A stretch of DNA of 64,000 nt from Ridgeia piscesae. Lineage: Eukaryota > Annelida > Polychaeta > Sabellida > Siboglinidae. The DNA lies in contig JAODUO010001627.1 of assembly GCA_025642075.2 (NCBI GenBank), forward strand, positions 1 to 64,000, read 5' to 3'. Both the position numbers and the translations under genes were made by a program. This document shows positions 10,688 through 21,659 of this stretch, piece after piece. Below the pieces are notes generated by a model. The model saw nothing but the letters and a program-made list of their open reading frames with translations. It did not search any database and was not told where the DNA came from. Numbering within the stretch: position 1 is the stretch's first letter; each line of letters starts with the position of its first letter.

Positions 10688-11348
10688 TCATATGACCAGC
10701 AGTCCTGAAGCTGGTGTTTTCGCTTTTTTCCCCCTGGATAGGTAGAGAAGTCGTGCTCTTTTCTGTGTGAGATCTTCAGAGATGAAGACAGTCGGCTGTT
10801 TGCCGCGAAGGTGCTTCCTGGCTTTCATAAATGTTGTTTTTGATTCATGGTCTTTAGATTGGATGATTACTTGTCGGGAATACTGTGTATTTGTGATGGA
10901 TGTTCTCGGTCCAATTATGTGAACCCTGTTGACGTCGTTGAGTGTGAGAGGCACGTCCATGTCTGCAAGAATGGTATCCAGCTGTTCACCGTCGGCTTTT
11001 TCTTTAATACCGGAGACACGGACAGACGCTCGTCGGCTGTATTGTTCCAGGTTGTCCAGTGACTGTTCAAGCTGGTTGATGCGGCTGTCAAGGTTTTTTT
11101 TCGAGTTGGTCGATCCGTTGATCTTTTTCTTTCAGGTTTTTTTCTAAGTGGTTTAATCGGTCATTAATCTTGTTTGCCACACTGTCGGCTATCATGCTTG
11201 CAAGGGTTGCGATGACACCATCATCCTTTAGTGCCTGCTTCACGCATTGCATCATCTCGTCGTCAGCAGCTGATTTCTTCCGGCCGGACGGCATCGCTGA
11301 TGTTACGTAATAGGGCCCACTCGTACTAGCTTGTTGCGCAGTCTTCAC
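10688..11348 (-). pseudogene. LINE ORF1: coiled coil plus RRM-like RNA-binding protein
   Basis: Reading right to left, a 86-codon frame gives a basic start, MMQCVKQALKDDGVIATLAS, and a heptad-rich coiled coil (RLNHLEKNLKEKDQRIDQLE). After a frameshift near 11090 comes SVRVSGIKEKADGEQLD, then from 10960 LTLNDVNRVHIIGPRTS, RQVIIQSKDHESKTTFMKAR and VFISEDLTQKRARLLYLSRG. That order (coiled coil, RRM-like, C-terminal domain) is the L1/Tx1-style ORF1p plan, an RNA chaperone that coats LINE RNA. A second copy is at 38640-39265. Confidence 0.75.
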
Positions 11349-11544
11349 GCATGGTTGGAGCAGACTTTGGAACAGACTTCACGCACCGGTGACTTTGCTA
11401 GAGCGATAATGTGGTCGTTTGAAGTTGATCGCTTATTTTAAGGGCTACTAACGTATCAATTCAAGTCTCAGTCAGGAGATACCATCTGCGAGATACTAAA
11501 CAGATCAAATTTCATGGCCGTGGGACTCACCAGTTCACTGATTC

Positions 11545-11547
<3 letters not shown>

Positions 11548-11620
<73 letters not shown>

Positions 11621-11658
11621 GTGTATTTGTTCAATATACCTGTACGTTAATAACTTTA

Positions 11659-11709
<51 letters not shown>
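11548..11709. repeat. Two (AT)n arrays
   Basis: Pure AT runs at 11548-11615 and 11657-11709, separated by 41 bases of unique sequence. Confidence 0.95.
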
Positions 11710-11710
<1 letters not shown>

Positions 11711-12650
11711 TTTTAGTTTATTTCAGTTTTATTATGACTGATTGCATGCCTTGGCATTTTTATATTAATGTTTTTCTTTGTATACATAAATGAGTTCATC
11801 ATTAATTTGGTTCATATTCCACTGCTCGTTCAAATTATATTTTGTAATCTAAATTCTGCATTTTTGTGTTTGACATTAGTGCAGTTTTAAGAAAAAGATA
11901 TTTAAAAAATTACAACCGTTACGCCGCTGAAATTAATCATTTACAACATAGTGCATTACAACATAGTAGGCGTTAATACAGGACGATTGATTTTTTGGCG
12001 CACACTATGGTAATAAATTATCAATAACGTAGCCCTTATAATCTGTTCACTAACAGGCCTTTTCATAAGATGTTTCTTTATACCCAGAATCGCTCTGGGG
12101 TGAAGATCTCTATATGATTCATTTGCACAGGCACTACACGTCTTATTACTGTTGCACAGGCATTGCTGAGCGCGAATATTTAAACGATCTGTATTTAGCC
12201 TTTTAAACCGATTTGTATTTAGCCTTTTAAAGACTCATTCTACATTTAGTATTGTACAGACTTATTTAGCATTTTACAAACTCATTTGAAACTACTGGTT
12301 TATTTTATTTAAATACCACTTGATTATGTCTATGTGATATTTATTTTAAAATACATTATTTATTTTTATTATTTACTATTTTTATATATAACGATTCGTT
12401 AGATTTATTAGTCTTACATCTGAGAAGCTATTGCAATTTTAGAAGTAGGGTGACCTTACACTCTCATCTATTTATTTATTATATATTATTTATTAAGTTT
12501 TAGTGCTGTTGACCCATGCCAAACATTAAAACATTTACATTATTTTAGAATATCTGGCTACTCTCAGTCACAAATTATTTTATGATACATTAATTTTATC
12601 ACTTGAGTAGATTTTGTTAAATGTCACCATTGTTCTCATTGTGTGTTTTA
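11710..12650. other. No gene seen
   Basis: Very AT-rich. The phrase TTTAGCCTTTTAAA is repeated near 12195 and 12220. It may be the 5' flank of the following LINE, but no promoter was identified. Confidence 0.4.
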
Positions 12651-12759
12651 TTTTTATCCTGTTCTGTAGCTTCTAGAAGCCATGATTTTACCTTGTGTAA
12701 CACATTGGCACAGTGGTCGGATTTCAACACCTTCAAAATACATGAGCATACAATAATCC

Positions 12760-13681
12760 GTGACATATCTACACAGTCTGTCATGCCTTAATCTTTGTTT
12801 CAACCGAAAATTACTACCAATACCCCGTTCCAGGCCAACATTTAAATTGGCCTTGATCCTACTGCTAGCGGGAGGTGTTAGTCTTAATCCTGGACCTGTG
12901 ATCAGGCACAACATTCGCCTGGCCACCACAAACATTCGCTCCATTCGTGAAAATACCGCCTCTCTTACCGATCTTATAATTTCCAAAACAATAAACATTC
13001 TTTCTGTCACTGAGACTTGGATCAAACCGCATGGCACAGCTGCATGTATTGCCGACATTTCCACTCCTGGCTATACCTTCCACCATCAACCACGTCCAGT
13101 TGAACGAGGCGGCGGTGTTGGTTTCCTCATTTGAAAACTATTCAACGTAAACCTACACACCAGCCCTGTCTACACCAACTTTGAATCTATGTGCGCTAAC
13201 ATATCAAATTCGTGCTTCTCTGGGTATTTCGTTTGTATTTATCGCCCTCCAAGTCACCCAGCTAACTTCTTCGAAGAATTCCAGGATCTTTTTGGAAAAT
13301 GTTGCAACCATGCACATAACATTGTTCATTGTTGGCGATTTTAATCTTCACCTGGATACACCATCTGCAACAACTACTTCGTTTAATTATAACCTGGCAT
13401 CATTTGACACAAAACAACATGTCAATTTCCTAACACACATACATGGACAATGGCTCGACATCTTGATAACTAGCTCCTCTTGTAAAAACATTCAGGCACC
13501 CACAGTTGCAGATGGCTTGTCGGACCATAACACTGTAATTGCAGATCATAAAGTTCCTATAGCCCCAGCCGTGTCCAAACACAACGTCTTCTACAGAGTC
13601 ATTCACATGATCAACAATGCATCATTTATGACTGATATAATCACGTCCGACATTGTCACACATACTAAAGAACATGTATGA
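12760..13681 (+). pseudogene. L2-like LINE N-terminus and APE endonuclease
   Basis: From 12835 the frame reads FKLALILLLAGGVSLNPGP, a hydrophobic stretch plus a 2A-like motif, then TTNIRSIRENTASL, ILSVTETWIK (catalytic Glu), GYTFHHQPRP and a GGGVGFL loop. The frame breaks near 13133 and resumes at about 13181. LFIVGDFNLHLDTPS (Asp/Asn) and ADGLSDHNTVI (His) follow. Architecture and order are canonical; the frameshift and a TGA at 13679-13681 inactivate it. The conserved sequence continues past the stop to 13766, where the insertion begins. Confidence 0.85.
12871..12897 (+). other. Degenerate 2A-like peptide in LINE N-terminus
   Basis: Encodes GGVSLNPGP. The 2A consensus is D-V/I-E-x-N-P-G-P, which causes ribosome skipping between Gly and Pro. 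The NPGP core and the preceding hydrophobic run are kept, but the upstream Asp and Glu are replaced. 2A-like sequences are known at the N-terminus of some echinoderm and other LINEs, where they may act as signals. Activity here is doubtful. Confidence 0.6.
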
Positions 13682-13766
13682 GACCTATACAAACAGTGCC
13701 GTCAAATACTTAAGACATTGCTTGACAAACATGCACCCATTAAATCTAAATCTGTGTTACAAAAGC
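13649..13766 (+). repeat. 118-bp direct duplication, left copy
   Basis: Aligns without gaps to 16459-16576 with three mismatches. It is part of the LINE's own sequence, so the LINE text resumes after the insertion at the point where it was cut. Confidence 0.95.
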
Positions 13767-14024
13767 AGTAATTGCAGATCTTAAAGGGCAAAATAAGGCA
13801 ACAGTTTCGTATCATACACTTAATAGAGTTTATACAACCTAACAATTTCCACATATACTCAATTTGTTAACGTCAGCGGTTTACTCAGAATGTGACCTTA
13901 AAATCTAAAAATCCAACGAAATCCATGATGGCCACCATCTTAACCGGTGACGTATTCGTTTGGCTTGGCCTGGCCTATAAGCGCGCGGCATTCTAAGTCT
14001 CTGCTGAGGCCGGTCAGCTTCCTG

Positions 14025-14032
14025 TGACGTCA
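14025..14032. promoter_or_regulatory. CRE-like palindrome TGACGTCA
   Basis: A full consensus CREB/ATF palindrome in a locally GC-rich block about 190 bases upstream of the candidate ATG at 14219. Function inferred from motif and position only. Confidence 0.35.
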
Positions 14033-14218
14033 GTACGTCACAACAACTTCGAGTCTTCGTTTAGTTGGCGATGTAGCAGCTGCTTAGACCTAAATCTGTG
14101 GTCAATAAGTAATTATGAAGTAGACTTATATCACCATTTGATGGAACAAGATCCAACAAAACGTCGCCGACCGTCGTCTTCTTAAACCCGGGGCAGTGCT
14201 GACAATATTTAGCCATGG

Positions 14219-15644
14219 ATGGACCTAAAGGCTAAACGTCGAAGCAACGCATATATCAAGCTGGCCGAGACATCAATGATCAGATCGCAAGAAGGTTAGT
14301 ATGATGTACTATTTTTTCTGTGTTATAACGTTTGTATTTAATTGTGTTTTTACAGACGTCAAGCACATGTAACGTTTTTATGCTGTTAAAAGTAGTTTTG
14401 ACCTCCGTAGATCGGCTATCGATTGACGATGCCGATGGCTCGAACATCGATGTGTTGACGATGCCCGATGCCGATGTCCCTCGATGACAGCTAATCTGTT
14501 TTTACGGTATCACGTCCACATGTGTAAAGACTAATATATACTTGAACCAAGCTAGGACCAATTTATATCATCGCAGAATTTAGTACAATGCAAAATAAAT
14601 AATTTTGCCTTTAGAAGAAACTTGAATAACTGAACTTGAACATGACACGTCTCGTGGGTGATAATATGTCATCGGCGGAGGGACTGTGGCCTTGGATTGT
14701 CGTTGGCAATTCTTTGTAAGTTCAGTAAAGTTAACTAACCGCACATAGTGACATAGTCATTTATTTCCATTGATGTGAATGTAGGCTATGTCAGAGTAAG
14801 GTGACATTGATTAATACAGCTAGTAAAGCTTATGATCAGTGTGTTCAGATATGTGCTAAGAAACAATGAAAATGTTATGATGCTGAAAACTAGAAATTCA
14901 GTCAGTATGTATTTAAACATTAAGTTTTTACAAAGTTTTGTTAGTTGCATTTTTCTGTTAGTTTCCAATTATGAGATACACATCTGACTATATTTATCAT
15001 AATTTTATCAAGTTTCTGCATGCACTTTGACACCCCACTTTCAAAATTAGATTCACCTTCGAGTAGCAGTATTTATGACTGTTTAATGGCTGGTGGAATT
15101 CAATGATTGTTTGAAATCCATGGACAGTAGCTGCATGCATGTTTTAAACTAAATCTTCATTTAAACTACTCATTTTATCTGCAACAAGTTGTGTTTATTT
15201 TGATGTTTTATTAGCTTTTTAGATGTGACGTCGGTATCCACTGGTTAAAGATCTATTGTCACCTGTAAGTGATAATTGAAAAAAGCTAAGTTTTATTTTA
15301 GATAATTATATAGTGAAAATTCATACACTTGATTGATATTGTCTGCTGCATTCTCACAATATGGCTGTGTTTCTCACTTTCTGGTAATCTCATATGAATA
15401 AGCAGAGGAAATACCAATTAGGTAATGATGCAATTAATTATTTCACGTTCCTTTGTTGTTGGTTACAGAAAACAATGATTGTCACTCCTGTATCACATTG
15501 TGGCATCCACACACATGTGCATACGCTGCAATTGTTGAGGAAGAAGATACGACAATGTATCTGGAGCAAAGTTCAGCAGCATTCAATGCCCTGCCTGAAG
15601 TCAGTCATCACAGCACGGCACTTTCTGGGAGGCTAGCTCACTAA
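14219..15644 (+). CDS. Candidate two-exon small protein, 83 codons, unknown
   Basis: Exon 1 is 14219-14294 and exon 2 is 15469-15644. The donor is GAAG/GTTAGT at 14294 and the acceptor GGTTACAG ends at 15468; both are phase 1 and the frame stays open across the join to TAA at 15642-15644. The protein starts MDLKAKRRSNAYIKLAETS and continues after the junction with NNDCHSCITLWHPHTCAY. An upstream ATG at 14215 in better context opens only a 6-codon frame. The downstream half overlaps a conserved domain best read in other frames (see 15590-15850), so this may be an accidental join in a decayed gene. Confidence 0.35.
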
Positions 15645-15850
15645 ATTATGTCATACTGGACAGGTGGAGTCCTATCAGAGTTATCTGTCCCAAGAGACAG
15701 CACTTCTATGAAGGTATGACAGCAGTCGCAACTACAAGGGGACTTTTGCGACAAGGGGACTTTTGCGATAAGTTGCATTTGAATCCTTGCTTGTACAGTA
15801 CTCTTCACATTGCACCAAGCTGTATAAAGTAGCACATAGTAATTGCAGTA
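15590..15850 (+). pseudogene. Frameshifted domain with HTG..E.Y...PKR motifs
   Basis: Reading across frames gives SVITARHFLGG, stop, LTKLCHTGQVESYQSYL, then in the next frame ICPKRQHFYEGMTAVATTRG. From memory, the order L-T-K-x-C-H-T-G-x-L-E-x-Y followed by C-P-K-R-x-x-F-x-Y-x-G-M is a conserved C-terminal block of an uncharacterised, transposase-like protein family (some with THAP domains) in fish and marine invertebrates. At least two frameshifts or stops interrupt it. The assignment is a recollection and needs a profile search. Confidence 0.4.
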
Positions 15851-16458
15851 TTGCTTCATATTTCTAAGATAATACAGGTATAGCATTTGAATGAACTCCT
15901 AGTAACTGTGTCATGGGGGGGGGGACAAAACACAGCTGTAAACAGTTACTGTGTACACTTATGAATACAGCTACTTGTGTAATTAATAACTTCTTTGTTT
16001 TTGATAAAATAAATAACACTTCATTATCACTTAATGTATTAAAATATAATATAAAAATACAGTCACTGTATATACATCATACAAGGTGAAACATTAAGAT
16101 TAGAACAACAAGTGATAATTGGGAGTGGAATGTGATAGTTGAATTCCTGGTCAATGTGTTGTTATTTAACTTATGGTTACTAATTTGGCTAATGTTTGGT
16201 TACTAAAACAATGACTTCTGACATGATTATCAAATGAAATTACAAAACAATTAGTACATGTTTATAATCATGTAGAAAAACGTTGCAAAGTTGTCTAAAT
16301 ACTAATCAGTTAATGCAAGCACTATATTCATTGTAGGAATGAAATCACGATTGATGTTATCTGCTCTTGCGGGGAACTATCGGCCACGTCCTGTCCCAGG
16401 CATCCCTGTTAACACAGATGTCATCTTCGAGAAACAATGATTAAACTTGAGTATGTGT

Positions 16459-16576
16459 GACATTGTCACACATACTAAAGAACATGTATGAGACATATAC
16501 AAACAGTACCGTCAAATGCTTAAGACATTGCTTGACAAACATGCACCCATTAAATCTAAATCTGTGTTACAAAAGC
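16459..16576 (+). repeat. 118-bp direct duplication, right copy
   Basis: Partner of 13649-13766. The LINE linker continues directly after it (PPAPFMPPEIMQSKRRRRYL). Confidence 0.95.
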
Positions 16577-18485
16577 CGCCAGCTCCTTTCATGCCCCCGG
16601 AAATAATGCAATCTAAACGGCGCCGTCGCTATCTGGAACGTGTTTGGCGTAAATCTCGTTCATCCTAAGACAGCTCACGCTACGCAAGGCAATGTCATCT
16701 ATGTAACCGACAAATGTCAAAAGCAAAGTCGTATTATTACGAAAATATGGTTTCAAATAACTGCTACACCAAAACAGCTATGGAAATGCATAAATTAGAT
16801 CTTACACAAGCGGCCTGCTCCTTCTCCACCAACCCATGCATCAATCAAGTCACTGTGTAACTATTTTTTAAGGCATTTTAAAAGAAATATCAGCCCCATA
16901 CAATCAGCCTTCACAGATCACACCCCAGAAATTGTAAATGCTGACACAACTAAATTCTCAACTCGCATCGTTTAAACAAGCCACAACTGCTGAAGTGACA
17001 ACAAATAATCATGTCGTCCCCAAGTAAATCCTGTGATCTTGACCCACTTCCGACCATACTACTGAAATCATGCTTTTGACGTATTAATTAAACAAATAAT
17101 AGACATAACAAATGCATCACTCTGTTCCGGCTTATTTCTTGAAGATTTAAAAAATGCTAATGGAAACCCAGTTCTTAAGAAGACAACTCTGCCAAAACAA
17201 GAACTAAACAGCCATAGGCCTACTACCAACTTTAGCTTCATTTCAAAAATACTTGAAAAGGTTGTAGCAAATCGTCTCAGTTCTCATATCTACATAAATG
17301 GTTTAACCAATGCGTCACAGTCTGCGTATAAACAATTTCACTCAACTAACTAACCTAACCACTAACCCTGCTTGGCACTAACCCTGCTTGACCTATCCGC
17401 CGCTTTCGACATCATTGACCACGACGCTTATCAACGTAGTACGGGATATCTGGCACAGCCCTGAGCTGGTTTACTTTATACCTTACTGGTTGATGGCAAG
17501 CCATTAAAATAGGTAACTGTTTCTCAGACATGCTGCCCACCTCTTGTGGTGTCCCCCAGGGTTCTGTGTTGGGGCCCTTGCTGTTCACTCTGTATATAAC
17601 ACCACTAAGCTCTGTTATCCAGAGTCACAAATCTATGTTTCTTTGACCACACCAGATTGTTGTCGCTCCCTAGACCAGCTCAGGGATTGTTTCCAATATG
17701 TCTACCTTTGGATGAAAAACAGTAAATTAAAGCTAAACGCAGATAAGACCGGATTTCTTATCATTGGTACATCAACGCAGCTTGCAAAACTCGATGGCTT
17801 TTTCCCGATACATATCCTGAGTCAGAGTATCACAGCAGCCGCCTCAGTTTTAAATCTCGGAAAAACGTTTGATGAAAACTTCAATTTCAAACAACATATA
17901 TCGAAAATGCCGTTGCTGTATTTATCATATCAGTGATCTTCGCCGTATCCGCTGGTTTATATCACTTTCCGTTGCTAAAACTATCACAACAGCTCTAGTA
18001 AGCAGCAGACTTGATTACTGTATTTCCCTCTTTTAAAATACCGCAAACAAGGATATAGCTAGACTTCAGTGTGTCCAAAAATTGTTTAGCATGGATAATC
18101 TGCGTTCTCCTTGTTTTTCTCGCTCAGAGCCGCTTCTAAGATCATTGCATTGCTCCCTGTGCACTATCGCATCATTTTCAAGATTTGTATAATAGCGTAT
18201 CAAGCACTCTCATCTAAACAACCAGCATATCTAAATTCAATGCTAGCTCAAGCAAGAAATTTCAGACAGCTACGCTCAATCAGTAGTAACCCGATTTACA
18301 TTCCTCGGGTGAAAGCGAAAGACGGGACCCGAGCTTTCTCGGTTGCCGCACTAATGGTGTGGAATTCGCTTCCTGCCAGTGTTAAACCAGAAGGTAACAT
18401 AGTTTCATTCCGCCGACGTCAAAAACCTATCTCTTTAATGCTGCCTATCCTCCTTAGCCTCCTAAATTCTTCATCCATCCATTGA
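16577..18485 (+). pseudogene. L2-like LINE linker, reverse transcriptase and C-terminal domain
   Basis: The linker reads PPEIMQSKRRRRYLERVWRK and MSKAKSYYYENMVS. RT motifs follow: LKNANGNPVLKKTTLPKQ, HRPTTNFSFISKILEKVV, LDLSAAFDIIDHD (motif A, 17385-17430), a local 16-bp tandem slip just before it, and [18 protein letters not shown] (motif B, 17549-17600). The sequence then passes from SSVIQSH directly to QIYVSLTTP, so the FADD/YADD catalytic box is deleted. The C-terminal part includes LPVHYRIIFKICIIAYQAL, ARNFRQLRSISSNPIYIPRV and AFSVAALMVWNSLPASVK. This C-terminal signature matches L2-group LINEs. Confidence 0.85.
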
Positions 18486-18664
18486 CGACTCACGCATTGC
18501 TTAATGATTACTAGTTTGCTTAATCCCTTGGTTTTGTCGCGCCACTGAGTTTGATCTTCAAGGATATTGGCGCAAAAGAAGTCATTATTATTGTTATTAT
18601 TATAAAGCGCCTAGAACAATTAATCACCAGTTATCAGTCATTGTTGTTGTTGCTGTTGTTGTAG

Positions 18665-18665
<1 letters not shown>

Positions 18666-18741
<76 letters not shown>
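18666..18741. repeat. (GT)38 microsatellite at the LINE 3' tail
   Basis: A pure GT run directly after the L2-like 3' end, probably grown from the simple-repeat tail. Confidence 0.95.
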
Positions 18742-18949
18742 GTCCTGCCCTAGGCATTTACCCCACTGGTACACGGGCGTTAAAACAATTCTTTCAATTT
18801 TAAATTATTATATTTATTAACACCTTATTATTCAGGAAACATGTTGCATATATGTTGCTTATTACAACAGTACTACTGAATCTAATACCTGATCATAGTC
18901 GTAACCGCAATGTGTGTTATATTCGTTTGGTAGTGTTTTGAACTTACAT

Positions 18950-20260
18950 TAACGAAGTCAACTCACCTGGAACACAGATACCACATGCCACGTCCCTATT
19001 GAAGTTGTCCGTAGTGGCGCAAATCTGATGGTATCTTGAACGACAGCACTGTCCATCTCCTGCTCAAAACTCTCCCTATGGCTGGTGGTACTTAGATTTG
19101 CAGTATTGAGCTTGGTCGGCTTACTTGTCTTTGCCTGTTGTGCTTTTGTCAGATTCTGAAGGCCACTTTTGACCTCAGTATCTGGTGATCGGTCCAGTAG
19201 TTAGCTCCACGCATGGCTCGGGTACTATGGATGTCTATACTATCCCGACACCTCATGATGATAAAGTCGATCATTTAACAACATTTAACAAGATTCCCAC
19301 CTAGAGATTCAACTCTAGATGGCAGATGGACTAGGAAGCCATTTGGCTTATCGAGAGTCCAACCTATCTATCTAAGTATACCTCGCCCGTCTTAGGTATA
19401 TGTCGATTTTATTTGTTTAATATATTAACACTAGTAGCACCTACACAATCAGCTGATAATCTGTTCCATTCTTTTACTGTTCTTTGTGAAAATGAAAATT
19501 TTCTAATATCCAGTCTACACTTCTTCTTTGCTAATGTAACTCCATGTTACACCCACGCTAATGTAACTCCATCATATGCCAGTGTCTGGAACAAGTATGC
19601 ATCCACGTGGGCTTGCGTTCATCCTTCTGCTAGAACATGGTGTTCTTCACTATCAGTTCGAACTCAGAGCACGGAACCAGTGGAAGCTCACCATTGGAGT
19701 TGCATTTCCCAATTCCATGTTTGCCCATGGCCAAGGGCCATTTGTCATTTTCTTTTCCTATCCTCGCATTGAAGTCTCATATCAACAGTAGCTTATCTGT
19801 ACGAGGATGCCACTGAGCACACTTGCCAGCTGGTTGTAGAAGTCCTCCTTGTTTTCATCTGGATTGTGTCATTGTTGGAGCGTACACGCTGATCATTGTT
19901 GCGAAGTTGTCCTTGCTCATAGGTAGTCTCATCGTCATGATTATGTCACTTACTGGCTGTGGCATTTCTGTCAGCTTTGTGAAGATATCCTTTTTGATAG
20001 CAAAGCCCACTCCGGCCTCCCTTCTTTCTCTTTCGGGTTAGCCAATCCAGAAGAAAGAGTATTCCAAGTCATTGAGACTACCAGACTCGGAGAACCTTGT
20101 TTCACATAGGGCGACGATATCGATGTTGTATTTGGCAAGTTCCATTCCTATTATTGCTGTACGTCTTTCTGGTCAGTCAGCTCCTTCTCGGTTGAAGAGA
20201 GTCCTGACGTTCCATTGTGCAATTGTCACTAATTGTTTTATTCGTCTTCTTCCTAGCTAA
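18950..20260 (-). pseudogene. RTE-like LINE endonuclease, interrupted by a CR1 fragment
   Basis: The complement from 20215 reads WNVRTLFNREG, NIDIVALCETRFSESGSL (catalytic Glu), ERREAGVGFAIK, MISVYAPTM and DFNARIGKENDK (the G of GDFN is a stop). Further on come KDERKPTWMHTCSRHWH, then after the nested insert IDFIIMRCRDSIDIHSTRAM, GANYWTDHQILRSKV (catalytic His) and KHNRQRQVSRPS. These are the landmarks of RTE-clade endonucleases, often annotated as craniofacial development protein 2-like. Several stops make it a pseudogene. Confidence 0.85.
19272..19547 (-). mobile_element. 5'-truncated CR1-like LINE 3' end, nested
   Basis: The reverse complement matches 44970-45245: the C-terminal codons (FSFSQRTVNEWNRLSADCVG region), the stop and the 3' UTR, ending in TTGTTAAAT repeats. 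It is inserted between HWH and IDFII of the RTE endonuclease. The 16-mer GCTAATGTAACTCCAT occurs at the inserted edge (19530-19545) and again at 19557-19572, possibly a target duplication or a template slip. Confidence 0.9.
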
Positions 20261-21040
20261 TTTTCTACTGTCGACGGAAGATGAGGATAAGCAGCACGGT
20301 CCTTGGTAACCCGGGCGACGGCCGATCTGGTATGGTGATTCGTGCAGTTATACATGTCATGGAAGCTGCTAGCAAAAAGTGTTGAAGTGCCGCTGGCTTT
20401 TGCAAGTTACTAGCGGCACTCTTTCGGGGAATTGGTCTTAATGTATAAGAATTAAATACAATCATCGAAAATGTTGCCATATAAGTGTTTCCGAATTAAA
20501 TAAGCATCCGACTGTGCAACACGTGTTTAAAAATGTGGACTTTTCAGCAGAGTTGAATTATGTCCTTTGAAAGCAAGTAGTTGTACGATCATTGACTATG
20601 CCACACATTATCATAAAACAGCCTTATATCAGGCTTAACTCATAATATTACCGTAATATGATCGGGACTACGTGTTATGGCATAGTTGACAATTGAAAAA
20701 TGACTTGACACATCCATCACATTCTTGGAAAATAGGAATACGATGCCCATTTAAAAAACTGATCACTTATGACTTCACAGCTTACACGCCGAATTGCCAT
20801 ATTTGTTCAGATAGTATACATGCTATGATCATATGGGATTGAACGTGCTATGACAAATGCTATTTTCAGAAAATAAATTGTCCGAGTACAAATTCGTCAT
20901 AACCATGAATGTTGTGTTAATTTAGTATGTTACATTTCATGCAACATTCTCGAATTCCAGAGTAAATAATCCTAAGTACTAAAAAACTAGTTCAGTGGAA
21001 TTACATGCACAATTTTATACAAGAAGGGTTGAAGTATTTA
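20261..21040. other. No gene seen
   Basis: AT-rich. It separates the minus-strand RTE endonuclease from a plus-strand RTE RT fragment. No motif recognised. Confidence 0.4.
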
Positions 21041-21440
21041 ATATAGGTATGAGGCAGGTTCACATAAATACAGGCAGGTCTGCATTCTATCACCATTTCT
21101 CTTTATCACGGTTATTGAAAGGATCATGAAAACTGCTAATTTTGGAAACAAGTGTACACAAAGAATTGTAGTAATTATAATAATGGTGATAAAGGGTAAC
21201 TTATAATGCATGATGGATAAGCACCAATCAAGATCTAATCAAACATCAAATTAGGTGGACAGATGGGCCTGGATATTTCATGCGTACAGGAAACCGACTC
21301 ACTACATCCCAAGACAGACGATAACAAGGTATCCGCAAGGCAAACGAGAAATGGAAATGCGGAGTAGAACATTGAATAGAGAAGTGGGGAGATGTCACAA
21401 AAAGGATAATTGTTGAATGTGTACGTTCCTTCAGGGAAAC
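21041..21440 (+). pseudogene. RTE-like LINE reverse-transcriptase fragments
   Basis: The plus strand reads GSHKYRQVCILSPFLFITVI and ERIMKT, matching the RTE motif GVRQGCILSPFLF...DWIM. After a deletion it reads AWIFHAYRKPTHYIPRQTIT, RYPQGKREMEMRSRTLNREV, matching the RTE C-terminal stretch (WLGH..RK....I.RQA..W.PQGKR.RGRP..TWRR). The FADD-containing middle is lost. Orientation is opposite to the endonuclease at 18950-20260, so these are two insertions or an inversion. Confidence 0.7.
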
Positions 21441-21659
21441 ATGGAAAGTAAAGACTTAAGTCAAGTCAGTGAAGATTTCTCCGATTGTAATTTAGTTTTT
21501 GCCAATTCAAATAAATGTTGTAAAACAAGTTGCCGTAGATAACCAAATGTTATGTGGGACTTGACATTTGCTAGCTGCGTCTTTATTTATCATCTCCACT
21601 TATCTGACAAACCATCACAACATTCGTTAAATACAAACTTATAATGCCATTCCAAGTAC

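Larger units (their letters stand above)
8720..11350 (-). mobile_element. Two-ORF LINE, internally deleted
   Basis: On the minus strand an ORF1-like protein (11348-10688) is followed by the linker and reverse transcriptase of ORF2 (10339-8740). The APE endonuclease expected between them is not visible, so it is deleted or unrecognisable. The RT C-terminal half is also shortened, and an (AT)n array splits the catalytic region. Relatives in the window: ORF1 at 38640-39265, linker at 34830-35340, RT shard at 6967-7113. Confidence 0.8.
13767..16458 (+). mobile_element. 2.7-kb insertion between 118-bp duplications
   Basis: The LINE frame stops at 13766 and resumes at 16577 after repeating 118 bases. 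The insert begins with AT-rich sequence, then a GC-richer promoter-like block (13920-14060) with GATGGCCACCATC, a TATAAG phrase and TGACGTCA. Spliced-exon-like blocks follow at 14219-14294 and 15469 onward, with another acceptor-like CATTGTAG near 16336. No LTRs or LINE RT were seen. It looks like a gene-bearing transposon or an inserted gene fragment. Confidence 0.7.
12700..18741 (+). mobile_element. L2-like LINE, split by a 2.7-kb insertion
   Basis: The order on the plus strand is: a 2A-like NPGP motif, endonuclease (12900-13681), a foreign insertion (13767-16458), linker (16577-16860), RT (17130-17900), C-terminal domain (18111-18485), then a short 3' tail with TTATTATTGTTATTATTATAAAGCGC and a (GT)n array. 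The tail is typical of L2/CR1-group LINEs as I recall them. Frameshifts and stops are numerous and the RT catalytic box is deleted, so this copy is dead. Confidence 0.85.

Noticed and set aside
13649..16576. Interpretation as a retrovirus-like element with 118-bp LTRs
   Set aside because: The 118 bases are LINE coding sequence, and no gag, pol or primer-binding site was seen inside.
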